Part shown: one piece after another, positions 26,459-34,593 of the stretch
Position numbering within the stretch: the first letter of the stretch is position 1
Layout of the letters: every line of letters begins with the position of its first letter
Assembly: GCA_900169975.1 (NCBI GenBank)
Contig: LT827126.1
Span: forward strand, 744,001 to 808,000
Source: Pseudoflavonifractor sp. Marseille-P3106
GTDB lineage: Bacteria > Bacillota > Clostridia > Oscillospirales > Oscillospiraceae
Direction: 5' to 3'
Length of the DNA stretch: 64,000 bases
Notes under the pieces: generated by a model
The model's input: the letters and a program-made list of their open reading frames with translations, nothing else
Told to the model about the DNA's origin: nothing
The model's database searches: none
Program-made: the position numbers and the translations under genes

Positions 26459-27100
26459 ATGGCAACCAAGAAAAAAGAACTTCTGGAACAGGACGCTCCT
26501 GTTACCGAAACCGTTATGTCGGAAGGCGAAACTCTGCCGGCCGATACCGCTCAACCTGAATCCCTTCCTGCTGACACTGGCGATGGTCTGGATTTGAATG
26601 AACTGCTGGGGCAGATGGATCAGCCCCTGGAGGATACCTCTGCCGAAGATATGGCTGAAGATCCCCTTCCTGAGCTCACCGAGGAGGAAATGTTCGGGGA
26701 TACGCCTGCTGAAACAGATGATCAAAGCACTGCTCCCACTGATATGCCGGAAGACTCTGATGTGCAGCCGCCTGATGTTTACGAAAATAACGCCGACGCT
26801 GTGCAGGAAGCCCCTGCACCTCCCAAGCCCAAGCGTACCAGCCGAAAGAAGAAAGAAGCAGTTGCTCCTGAAGAAACTGTCACAGAGGAAGTTCCTGCCG
26901 AAACAACAGAGTCGGCGGATACAGCCGACTCTATTCTTGATACGGAGGAACCTGCTGTGGAGCCTGATGTTCCTGTCGTGGAAGAAGCTGCCGCTCCTGC
27001 CCCCACTCCTTCTCCTCCCCGGCGTCAGCCCCGCCCGCCCCCGTCCTTACCATCCGCAGCCGGGATGATGTCGAGACTGCCGAAGACCGTGATGATGTAA
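26459..27100 (+). CDS. S1-domain protein, N-terminal acidic half (frame ends early)
   Basis: 213 residues in this frame: a low-complexity N-terminal region rich in Glu, Asp, Pro and Thr with a basic patch (PKRTSRKKKE, about 122-131). After about residue 185 the reading becomes Pro/Arg-rich (RRQPRPPPS), which looks like an out-of-frame tail. The next frame carries the natural continuation, so this and the gene at 27190 are one gene broken by a one-base shift near 26990-27018. AGGAGG precedes the ATG. Confidence 0.6.
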   Translation: MATKKKELLEQDAPVTETVMSEGETLPADTAQPESLPADTGDGLDLNELLGQMDQPLEDTSAEDMAEDPLPELTEEEMFGDTPAETDDQSTAPTDMPEDSDVQPPDVYENNADAVQEAPAPPKPKRTSRKKKEAVAPEETVTEEVPAETTESADTADSILDTEEPAVEPDVPVVEEAAAPAPTPSPPRRQPRPPPSLPSAAGMMSRLPKTVMM

Positions 27101-27189
27101 TCTGGCATGAAATCCATAATGCCTACCGCACCCGCAAGATCATCACCGGCAAGCTGGGCGGCATTGAACAGCTGGACAACCGCAAGACG

Positions 27190-27942
27190 GTGGCAGTTGT
27201 GGATTACAAGGGGTTCCGTGTCATTATCCCTATCAAGGAAATGATGATCAATCTGGGCCGCAGCCCTTCCGGTCAGGAATACGCCGACCTTATGCTGCGC
27301 CAAAATAAGATCCTTGGCAACATGCTCGGTGCTGACATTGACTTCATCGTGCGTGGTATCGACTCCAAGACCCGCAGCGTGGTTGCCAGCCGCAAGGAAG
27401 CCATGCTGCGCAAACGCCAGATTTTCTATCTGGATACGGATGCTGCCGGTATGTACCGTGTCTATGAGGGCCGCATCGTCCAGGCGCGTGTGATTGCAGT
27501 GGCTGAAAAGGTTGTGCGCGTGGAAGTTTTCGGCGTTGAAACCTCCATCCTTGCCCGTGACCTTGCCTGGGACTGGATCGGTGACGCCCATGAGCGTTTT
27601 TCCGTAGGCGATGAGGTTCTGGTCCGTATTCTCAGCGTGCGGCGCAACAGTCTGGAGGACTTGGGCATCAAGGCTGACATCAAGAGTATTTCCGAGAACA
27701 CCGACAGGGACAACCTGCAGAAGTGCCGTATCCAGGGCAAGTATGCCGGCCGTGTCACAGATGTCCACAAGGGCGTTGTCTATGTACGCCTCTCCAATGG
27801 CGTCAATGCGGTAGCCCACTCCTGCTATGACTACCGGATGCCAGGCAAAAAGGACGATGTATCTTTTGCTGTCACCCGTCTGGATATGGAGCGGGGTGTG
27901 GCCGTAGGTATTATCACCCGGATCATCCGTCAGAACCTGTAA
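27190..27942 (+). CDS. S1-domain RNA-binding protein, C-terminal half
   Basis: 250 residues from GTG at 27190, but the open frame continues upstream in sense (…RDDVIWHEIHNAYRTRKIITGKL), to about 27013, where it should join the acidic half. Two OB/S1-like repeats are seen: residues about 95-155 (GRIVQARVIAVAEKVVRVEV...) and about 180-245 (GKYAGRVTDVHKGVVYVRLS). S1 proteins of this kind are common in conjugative elements of Clostridia; the role is not known. A GC-rich hairpin (AGTCTGGGAA with its complement) lies just after the stop. Confidence 0.7.
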   Translation: MAVVDYKGFRVIIPIKEMMINLGRSPSGQEYADLMLRQNKILGNMLGADIDFIVRGIDSKTRSVVASRKEAMLRKRQIFYLDTDAAGMYRVYEGRIVQARVIAVAEKVVRVEVFGVETSILARDLAWDWIGDAHERFSVGDEVLVRILSVRRNSLEDLGIKADIKSISENTDRDNLQKCRIQGKYAGRVTDVHKGVVYVRLSNGVNAVAHSCYDYRMPGKKDDVSFAVTRLDMERGVAVGIITRIIRQNL

Positions 27943-28028
27943 GCAAAAGAGTCTGGGAAGCAGCGGCAAACTGTTTCCCAGACTACCTTCTATCATCAAC
28001 CTCGCTACTTTCTGTTTATCAGATTTTC

Positions 28029-28096
28029 GACAAACACACATTACTTATGGGTAATTTAATGTGTGTTTGTCAGTTTTGATTGACAAACACACATTA
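28029..28096. promoter_or_regulatory. AbiEi operator: three copies of a 15-bp repeat
   Basis: GACAAACACACATTA at 28029-28043, its perfect reverse complement at 28057-28071, and a third direct copy at 28082-28096 that covers the -35 box of the promoter. AbiEi antitoxins bind inverted repeats before their own operon, so this is the likely autoregulation site. Confidence 0.85.
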
Positions 28097-28108
28097 TTTT
28101 TATATAAT
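28080..28108 (+). promoter_or_regulatory. Consensus promoter of abiEi-abiEii
   Basis: TTGACA (28080-28085), exact 17-bp spacer, TATAAT (28103-28108). Both boxes match consensus, so repression by the overlapping operator must set expression. Confidence 0.85.
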
Positions 28109-28143
28109 ATAATGTGTCTTAGTCTGAAAGCGAGGTGGTGGCT

Positions 28144-28737
28144 ATGAGCGACAAAGAAAAAATCATTGAGCTTTTGAACTCGTCACCGGACGGAACAATT
28201 ACAGCTGAACAGGTAACTACCGCAGGGTTGCACCGCAGCGTCTTGCAGAATCTTGTTGAGAGCGGTGAAATTTACCGTTTTGGACGTGGCCTGTATCTAT
28301 GCAGCAGCGCCTGGGAGGATGATTTCTATTTACTGCAGCGTAAATACGGGCGTGGAATCTACTCACATGATACCGCACTGTACCTGCTCGGTTATTCCGA
28401 CCGTACCCCAGCGCAATATACCATGACATTCCCCAAAGGCTACAATTCTTCATCGCTGAAACATGAAAATATTATCGTCAAGCGTGTTGTACCCGCGAAT
28501 TATTCGTTTGGCATAACAGAAGTGCAGTCTCCCTGCGGCAATCCAATCCGCATCTATGATCTTGAGAGAACACTATGCGATATTCTCCGTGGCAGCGGCA
28601 GCGACGTTCAAATTGTCGGAGCAGCAATGAAGAAGTACGCAGACTCTAAAGAAAAAGATATACACAAATTGATGAAGTATGCAGAGCAACTTCGCGTGAA
28701 ACCCAAGATACTTCGATATATGGAGATTCTACTATGA
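28144..28737 (+). CDS. abiEi: AbiEi-type antitoxin (type IV toxin-antitoxin)
   Basis: 197 residues. An N-terminal winged helix (about 1-60; AEQVTTAGLHRSVLQNLVESGEIYRFGRGLYL) and a C-terminal antitoxin domain with YSHDTALYLLG and DLERTLCDILRG blocks typical of AbiEi. Type IV antitoxins counteract the toxin without direct contact and repress their own promoter. ATG at 28144 follows GAGGTGG; two upstream GTG codons are inside that site. ATGA overlap with the toxin gene. Confidence 0.9.
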   Translation: MSDKEKIIELLNSSPDGTITAEQVTTAGLHRSVLQNLVESGEIYRFGRGLYLCSSAWEDDFYLLQRKYGRGIYSHDTALYLLGYSDRTPAQYTMTFPKGYNSSSLKHENIIVKRVVPANYSFGITEVQSPCGNPIRIYDLERTLCDILRGSGSDVQIVGAAMKKYADSKEKDIHKLMKYAEQLRVKPKILRYMEILL

Positions 28738-29579
28738 TTACAAAGAATCCAATGCAACTGAAAGCATTTATAAAAAAGAAAGCTGCAGAGAAGAATATCT
28801 CCGCTCAGCTTGTCATGCAAAATTATATGTTGGAAAGGCTGCTCGAACGAATTTCGCTGTCAAAATACAAGCATAATTTCATTCTAAAAGGCGGCTTTCT
28901 TATTTCCGCAATCGTTGGTCTGGACACTCGCGCTACCATGGATTTGGATACTACGATTAAAGGCTTTACGCTGACGCATGAATCTATCCGTAAGATTTTT
29001 GAAGAAATCTGCGCTGTGGAAGTTGCCGATGATGTGCAGTTTGAACTGGTGGATATTTCGGATATACGCGAAGGAGATGATTACCCAGGCATTCGCATCG
29101 CACTGAAAGCGATCTACCCTCCGATCAGCGTACCATTAACTGTGGATGTGACTACCGGAGATGTTATCACACCGCGAGAAATTGAATATACCTTTTCCCT
29201 GCTGTTCGATGACCGTACAATCAGCATTTTTGCCTATAATCTTGAAACAGTATTAGCGGAAAAAATCGAAACAGTACTGTCCCGCAGTATCGCCAATACC
29301 CGTCCGAGAGATTTCTACGATATACATATTCTGTATTCTCTGAGAGGTGCAGAATGCAATGAGAAAACGCTGCTGCAAGCGCTGAAACGAACAGCAGACA
29401 AGCGTGGCAGTCATAAAATACTGGAGCAATATCAGGATATTATCAATGAAATCCGTTCCAGCGAGCAGCTCCAAAGCTTCTGGAAAAAATATCAACGTGG
29501 TTTCGACTACGCAAAGGATATTTCCTTTGACGAGACCTGTGACACAATTCAGCGCATTATGAACAAAATCACTCAGTAA
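28734..29579 (+). CDS. abiEii: AbiEii-type nucleotidyltransferase toxin
   Basis: 281 residues. The nucleotidyltransferase motifs are in place: LKGGFLISA at about 51-59 and the acidic pair in TMDLDT at 70-72; further down EKIETVLSR and RPRDFYDIHIL are family blocks. Such toxins stop growth by attaching nucleotides to an acceptor (tRNA in studied members). With the antitoxin it can stabilise the element or abort phage infection. Confidence 0.9.
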   Translation: MITKNPMQLKAFIKKKAAEKNISAQLVMQNYMLERLLERISLSKYKHNFILKGGFLISAIVGLDTRATMDLDTTIKGFTLTHESIRKIFEEICAVEVADDVQFELVDISDIREGDDYPGIRIALKAIYPPISVPLTVDVTTGDVITPREIEYTFSLLFDDRTISIFAYNLETVLAEKIETVLSRSIANTRPRDFYDIHILYSLRGAECNEKTLLQALKRTADKRGSHKILEQYQDIINEIRSSEQLQSFWKKYQRGFDYAKDISFDETCDTIQRIMNKITQ

Positions 29580-29600
29580 GCTCCAACCATGCAGAAAGCA

Positions 29601-29670
29601 AATTGACACAGGTTTGTCTCTACATTGGCACAGTCCTGCCCTTTCGCCGTAAATCCATATCTGTTATACT
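29601..29670 (+). promoter_or_regulatory. Pilus-operon promoter with paired half-sites (copy B)
   Basis: TTGACA at 29603 and TTGGCA at 29625 (22 bp apart), then GTCCTGCCCTTTC, GTAAAT and TGTTATACT with the -10 box TATACT at 29665-29670, 40 bp after the second half-site. Spacings equal those of copy A at 14955. Confidence 0.65.
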
Positions 29671-29694
29671 TGGTACAGTCAAAACTTTGCATAG

Positions 29695-29723
29695 CAGCCG
29701 CTCCGGTTTGGAGCGGCTGTTTT
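29695..29723 (+). terminator. Intrinsic terminator directly after the pilus-operon promoter
   Basis: CAGCCGCTCC (29695-29704), five-base loop, GGAGCGGCTG (29710-29719), then TTTT. It begins about 20 bases after the expected transcription start and ends before the first gene, so transcription must be attenuated or antiterminated. Confidence 0.8.
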
Positions 29724-29740
29724 CAATTTCAGTAAAGGTG

Positions 29741-30199
29741 GTGGTTTCTATTCTCTTTCAAAAAGCCCGGAAAGTGCTGAACAACGAGCGGGGCGAAGCC
29801 AACTATTTCAGTACGGTGGTCTTCATCTTCATCGCTGTCCTGCTGCTGGCCTTCATTATTGACCTGTTCAGCATCATTTCCACCAAGCAGGAACTTGACC
29901 ATGCCGCCGATCAGATGGTCAAACAGATCCAGCTTTCCGGCGGCGTCAACGGCGAGACCGATGAGCTGTTTGAATTTTTGAGTTCTCAGATCGAAGGAGC
30001 CGAAAATATTTCCTACTCCATTGACGCTACCTACACATCACCCAGGCCATCCGGTATGACAAATGCCATCCAGTTGGGCACCCCCTTCTTCATTACCATC
30101 GAGGGAGATGCCAAACTGGGCGGGTTCTGGAATTTTGACCTGGTAAACATCACAGTGGTTGCCCGTGGCAGCGGCGTCAGTGAGCACTACTGGAAGTGA
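29741..30199 (+). CDS. DUF4320/TadE-like small pilus-associated membrane protein
   Basis: About 150 residues: basic N-terminus with LNNERGEANYFS, a single membrane helix right after it, and an extracytoplasmic domain. It recalls DUF4320 (from memory) and the TadE/TadF pseudopilins. The start is unclear: GTG at 29738 or 29741 lies within the AAAGGTGGTG ribosome site, while the best-spaced codon is ATT at 29750 (reading I-L-F-Q-K-A-R). The N-E-R-G-E motif recurs in the next protein and, as N-Q-R-G-D, in the one at 40468. Confidence 0.65.
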   Translation: MVSILFQKARKVLNNERGEANYFSTVVFIFIAVLLLAFIIDLFSIISTKQELDHAADQMVKQIQLSGGVNGETDELFEFLSSQIEGAENISYSIDATYTSPRPSGMTNAIQLGTPFFITIEGDAKLGGFWNFDLVNITVVARGSGVSEHYWK

Positions 30200-30207
30200 G
30201 GTGACCT

Positions 30208-30708
30208 ATGAAACGCATATTCCTGCGGCTGAAACAGCCGCTGCGAAACGAACGGGGCGAGATCACCTTTTTCGCCTGCTTTTTTGTGGTAGGTATCGTG
30301 ATGCTGATTTCCTTCCTGCTCCTGTACGCTTCCATACGGATCACCTGCATCAACATCCGCAACGGCGCTAAAATGGAGTTAAATAACCTCAGCGGCACTA
30401 TTTATGCAGACACCTACCGCTCCCAGCGTGAAACCAACTTTGAAGAGTACCTAAATACCCTTTACTCCAGCAATGATTATACCGACATGCTGGAGGCTAC
30501 AGTGGCAGGCGGCCTGGACTCCAAGATTCCGCTTTCAACGGAGAATTACAAGGTTTCCGACATCAGCCTGGAGTTCAATGTAGAGGATGGACGGGTTGAG
30601 TACATCTTTTACTGTGACGTGGAGTTCTATGTGCGGATGTTCGGCCACAGTTATCCGGCTATCACCCAACGGGTGGAGCTGACAGGCTACCACAACACAA
30701 AATTCTAA
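30208..30708 (+). CDS. TadE-like pseudopilin
   Basis: 166 residues. The N-terminus RLKQPLRNERGEITFFA is followed at once by a membrane helix (about 20-42) and an extracytoplasmic domain with YKVSDISLEFNVEDGRVEYIF. Type IV-like prepilins are cut after Gly just before such a helix; the R-G-E junction would fit. GAGGTGA precedes the ATG. Confidence 0.65.
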   Translation: MKRIFLRLKQPLRNERGEITFFACFFVVGIVMLISFLLLYASIRITCINIRNGAKMELNNLSGTIYADTYRSQRETNFEEYLNTLYSSNDYTDMLEATVAGGLDSKIPLSTENYKVSDISLEFNVEDGRVEYIFYCDVEFYVRMFGHSYPAITQRVELTGYHNTKF

Positions 30709-30782
30709 CAATACTGTTGAAAGCCCGGCACATTCTACCGTATAGGCTTTATATAACAGCAAAAAAGGAGTGTATGTAAAAT

Positions 30783-31352
30783 ATGAAGAAGTTTTTCCAA
30801 TCCAAAGGCTTTATTGTTTCCTCGCTGGCTCTCCTCTGCGTCACTATTCTGGGTGTCTGCTGGTTCGTAAGCCGCGACCGTACCGGAGATTTTAGACCAG
30901 ATGAATCCCCACCCAGCAGCGTCACCGGCGATTGGTCAGATGGCGGCACACAGACAGATGGTGATAATGGAGCAGATGCTTATGCTCCCGGCCAGTCCAC
31001 AGATGCCGAAGAAGAATATCCCAAAGTAACCTCCCAAACGGAGGATGAGGTTGTGATCGACTTCACCGATACTGAAAAGCCTGAAGAAACGCCTCCTCCG
31101 GTGCCGGAAGGTAAGACCGAAATCAAAGATCCTGGTCAGGAGCATACCGTCAATCCCGACCCGTCAGTTCCGGAGGTTGCTGACCCGCCCGCCGAGCAAG
31201 CGCCGTCCATCACTGAACCGGCTCCAGGCTCCAGCAATGGAAATGGAGCTATATACGATCCGGTGTTTGGCTGGGTTGTTCCCGGTAATGTACAGCAGTC
31301 CACCGGTGACAGCGATGGGGATCTGAACAAACAGGTCGGCAATATGGGCTGA
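30783..31352 (+). CDS. Membrane-anchored Pro/Glu/Asp-rich surface protein (DUF6550-like)
   Basis: 189 residues: one N-terminal membrane anchor (about 11-28), then a low-complexity acidic and proline-rich stalk (TEKPEETPPPVPEGKTEIKD), and a conserved-looking end IYDPVFGWVVP. It resembles DUF6550 proteins known from the same type of locus (from memory). Probably a wall-spanning stalk of the pilus or mating apparatus. Confidence 0.5.
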   Translation: MKKFFQSKGFIVSSLALLCVTILGVCWFVSRDRTGDFRPDESPPSSVTGDWSDGGTQTDGDNGADAYAPGQSTDAEEEYPKVTSQTEDEVVIDFTDTEKPEETPPPVPEGKTEIKDPGQEHTVNPDPSVPEVADPPAEQAPSITEPAPGSSNGNGAIYDPVFGWVVPGNVQQSTGDSDGDLNKQVGNMG

Positions 31353-31432
31353 TTTACTACAACTGAATATGGCACTACTTGGCCGTCACAGGATTGTGGC
31401 GGCCTTCCTATTTTCAAAAGGAATGGAGCGTG

Positions 31433-33130
31433 ATGTATTTGAAACGACTTCTCGCCTTCCTATGCTGCTTTACCCTTGTTTTCTGTCTATTCCCCTCCTC
31501 TGCCTTTGCAACGGGCGGAAATGGAAACATAGATGGCGGCGGTGGCAGCATGGGTCACGGCACAAGCAGCAACTTCTGGAACTCAGGCAACGATGGCGTC
31601 CGCATTACTGTTGTTGACGCATCCAGCGGAACTGCCGTATCTTCTCCGCTGGACTTTTCAAACCGGACGCAGAAGACCAGTCTTCTCCATTTTGGGAAAG
31701 TCAACAAACTGCAATACCTGGGCGGTGCCGGCCTGTCCCTCCAGTCCGGCGCTGCCTATTCCTGCATTAGACCTACACAGTCTATGCCCACAATCGTCAG
31801 CAGCAAGGGGCAGAGCAACATCGAAGCCATCAAACGGTATTTCTGTTCTGAATATGCGTGCATGATGCTCGCTCAGGCAGCCGGAGTCGATTATGAGCGG
31901 ATGATTGCCGGCGAGTACAAGCTGCTGATCGAGCCCATTGCCTATTTCACGCACAACGGCCAGTATTACTGTATGACAGCTACTGAAGCCGGCCTGTATG
32001 ATCAGATGTCCGGCGGCAATCTGCGGAAAACCATGACCTCGCTTACCCATAAAAATCTGCCGCTGTCAATGTTCCTGGAATTCAGCGACCTTGGCATCTC
32101 CGCCTGGACAGGCAGCACCACTGGAAAGCAGAACAATTCCGACATCATCAGCACCCTTGGCGTTGGTATCGTCTGGTTTGATGAAGCTCCGCCGGAAGGA
32201 GAAATTGAGACCCCTGATGTCGAATACCGAGTAGATACGGATGTGATCACCGCCGTCACACTGCGGACAGATCAGGATTTGACGCCAGATAATCCGGCAT
32301 CGGTTACCTTCCATATTCTCGGCACCACCTACCGGGTCAATGATATAGTGATCCCAGCCGGTGACAGCCAGGTAGTCTGGGTCAAATGGCATACCCCCTC
32401 CACCCCACAGACCGTGACCATTACGGTATCTGTCAACGGTGCCTATACCGCTCAGGATACCTTTGTTGCAAAGATCGTGGATCTGAATGAGCACATTCCG
32501 CCTGACCCTGTGGCAACCGACACGAATCCCGGCTACTCTGTGCCGTCCCTGCCCAATGAAACGCAGAAACTCACTGCCAACTGGGGCGTCTGGAGCTGCT
32601 ACTGGGTGCCTGTATGGGTATGGTGCGACCACGGTGAAGATGGCGGGCACTGGGTTGATGAAGGATATTGGGAATACGAATATACGGGCTACTCCGCTTC
32701 CATCAGCGGCGAGATGTCTCTAATGCCAGATGATATTGTACCCACAGCATCCGGCAAGACGATGAAAAGCGGGTACGGCGTTAAAACCGAAGTGCGGGCA
32801 ACGCTGTCCACAGATGCCCCGACCAGCCACATTACTTATCCTCAAACTGCTTTTTCTGTATTTCCTGAGTTCCAGTATCAGACCTATCTGCGGCTTCTGC
32901 AGCGTTCCGGCGGCCAAAGTGCAAAATTCATCTTCAAGCCCAACGAGTTTTCCACCTATGACCGGACAGTGCATTTCACACCGCTGTGGTTCCCCGATGC
33001 CACCGACTACACCATCTATACACAGGTGTGGGATACCTGGACTCCTGACGGCATGTTATCCATCAACCTAAATGACTATGTTTCGATCCAAGGGAGCCTT
33101 TATGATGACTGGTATACCAATCGAGAATAG
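31433..33130 (+). CDS. Large secreted surface protein of the pilus locus
   Basis: 565 residues with a clear signal peptide (hydrophobic 6-23, ending SSAFA). After a Gly-rich linker there is a globular domain, a CARDB/Ig-like beta domain (about 270-330, LTPDNPASVTFHIL...VTITVSVNG), and an aromatic-rich segment (WSCYWVPVWVWC, HWVDEGYWEYEYTGY). No LPXTG or other anchor is seen. It could be a tip adhesin or a contact protein; that is inference. ATG at 31433 has a GGAG site. Confidence 0.6.
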   Translation: MYLKRLLAFLCCFTLVFCLFPSSAFATGGNGNIDGGGGSMGHGTSSNFWNSGNDGVRITVVDASSGTAVSSPLDFSNRTQKTSLLHFGKVNKLQYLGGAGLSLQSGAAYSCIRPTQSMPTIVSSKGQSNIEAIKRYFCSEYACMMLAQAAGVDYERMIAGEYKLLIEPIAYFTHNGQYYCMTATEAGLYDQMSGGNLRKTMTSLTHKNLPLSMFLEFSDLGISAWTGSTTGKQNNSDIISTLGVGIVWFDEAPPEGEIETPDVEYRVDTDVITAVTLRTDQDLTPDNPASVTFHILGTTYRVNDIVIPAGDSQVVWVKWHTPSTPQTVTITVSVNGAYTAQDTFVAKIVDLNEHIPPDPVATDTNPGYSVPSLPNETQKLTANWGVWSCYWVPVWVWCDHGEDGGHWVDEGYWEYEYTGYSASISGEMSLMPDDIVPTASGKTMKSGYGVKTEVRATLSTDAPTSHITYPQTAFSVFPEFQYQTYLRLLQRSGGQSAKFIFKPNEFSTYDRTVHFTPLWFPDATDYTIYTQVWDTWTPDGMLSINLNDYVSIQGSLYDDWYTNRE

Positions 33131-33614
33131 CCTCTGGACAGCTTACCTGCTTACCATATTTTTTGTGGTGGCCGGCTTTGCTGTCTACGATGTGCTTTAC
33201 AGACGGGTGCCTGATCGGGCACTCGTCTTTTTTATCCCCTTAGCTGCCCTGGCGCCGGTCCTGCAGGGGTATTTCCTGTTAAATCATGGGCTCCCGCCGC
33301 TCTTCCTCTGGCCGGTCGCTACCCATGCCCTGGTAGGTGCCCTGCTCGGCTTTTGTATTCCATTGGCAGCTGCACTGGCAACAAACGGCACCGGTCTTGG
33401 CGGCGGGGATATCAAGTTCTGCGGGATATTAGGGCTGGTCTATGGCTCTTCCGGCATGGCGCTGGTCTTTCTGACTGCCGCTGTTACCGCAATGCCTGTA
33501 ATCTTTCTTCTCAGGCGGCTTTATCGAACTGGGCAGCCCCTTGCTATCCCGTTCCTGCCATTTCTCGCCTGTGGCTGCTGTACAGCGACCCTGGCCCAAC
33601 TATTTTTAAGATAG
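33102..33614 (+). CDS. A24-family prepilin peptidase (TadV/CpaA-like)
   Basis: 170 residues, about six membrane helices; cuts the leader of type IV-like prepilins on the cytoplasmic side. Both catalytic aspartates are visible: Asp30 in AVYDVLYRRVPD and Asp103 in the GxGD-type motif GLGGGDIKF. It lacks the N-terminal methylase domain, as usual for TadV/CpaA. The start overlaps the end of the upstream gene; AAGGGAG precedes the ATG. Confidence 0.88.
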   Translation: MMTGIPIENSLWTAYLLTIFFVVAGFAVYDVLYRRVPDRALVFFIPLAALAPVLQGYFLLNHGLPPLFLWPVATHALVGALLGFCIPLAAALATNGTGLGGGDIKFCGILGLVYGSSGMALVFLTAAVTAMPVIFLLRRLYRTGQPLAIPFLPFLACGCCTATLAQLFLR

Positions 33615-33626
33615 GAGACAACGCTT

Positions 33627-34466
33627 ATGAAACTGAATAACCGATTCATCTTCGGTATCCTCTCTCTGCTGTTGGCGGCAGTTATCGCCTTTGTGGCACT
33701 TCCAACCATCGCCCGTCAGACCAATGGAAAAGAGGAAATCGTCCGTATCACCCAGCCGGTATTGAAAGGCGAGCAAATCTCGTCAGAAAATGCCGAGGTG
33801 GTTGAGGTAGGCGGCTATAACCTCCCCTCCAACATCGCCCATCAGCTCTCCGATGTAAATGGTCTTTACGCTACCGCCGACTTGGCTGTGGGTGACTATA
33901 TCCTTACCAGCAAGATCAGCTCTGTACTGGTTTCGTCCGATGTGGCGCTCAACAGCATCCCTTCCGGTAAGGTTGCTATCTCGCTGACCGTTAAAACACT
34001 TGCTTCCGGCCTCTCTGACAAGCTTCAGCCCGGTGACATCATCCGTATTTACCACTTTCTTGATACAGCGGCCGAAGTACCGGAACTGCGTTTTGTCAAA
34101 GTATTGTCCGTCACAGACTCAGACGGCATCAATGTGGATAATGCCAAGGAGCCCACGGAGGATGAAGAAAAGCAGCAGTCAGCCACCATCACTGTGCTGG
34201 CAAGCCCTGAACAGGCGAAGATCATTACCGGTCTTGAAAATGACGGCGTAGCTCATGTGGCTCTTATCTCCCGCAACAATGACAAACTGGCAGATGAGCT
34301 GCTTGCCGAGCAGGATAAGACTCTGCAGGAAATCTACTTCCCCGAAACTTTGATTGAGGAAGAAGCTGCAGATGCGGAAAATTCTGATGTTGAAAGTGAA
34401 CCCCAGGAAACGGAAACTGCAGAGTCTGCACAATCCACTAATGAAACTGCACCCTCGGCAGAATAA
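33627..34466 (+). CDS. CpaB/RcpC-like SAF-domain pilus assembly protein
   Basis: 279 residues: N-terminal membrane helix (about 8-27), a SAF-like domain (about 35-105; VRITQPVLKGEQISSENAEVV ... DYILTSKIS), a second conserved block (LQPGDIIRIYHF), and an acidic C-terminal tail (about 235-279). RcpC/CpaB in Gram-negative Tad systems works next to the secretin; here, in a Gram-positive host, it more likely faces the wall. Confidence 0.82.
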   Translation: MKLNNRFIFGILSLLLAAVIAFVALPTIARQTNGKEEIVRITQPVLKGEQISSENAEVVEVGGYNLPSNIAHQLSDVNGLYATADLAVGDYILTSKISSVLVSSDVALNSIPSGKVAISLTVKTLASGLSDKLQPGDIIRIYHFLDTAAEVPELRFVKVLSVTDSDGINVDNAKEPTEDEEKQQSATITVLASPEQAKIITGLENDGVAHVALISRNNDKLADELLAEQDKTLQEIYFPETLIEEEAADAENSDVESEPQETETAESAQSTNETAPSAE

Positions 34467-34593
34467 TCAAATCAAGCCTGCAAATAAAAAGTCAATAGGA
34501 AAATGAAAAATTTTCAAGATTTATTGTTGACTGAATTTCAGGTACGCCAAATAGACCACCGTTATCCGCTGGTCTGAAAGGATGTGGTATTCC

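Noticed and set aside
26598-27068. Third open frame within the acidic half of the S1-domain gene
   Set aside because: Arises from repeated Glu/Pro codons; the true frame has a ribosome site and continues the gene.
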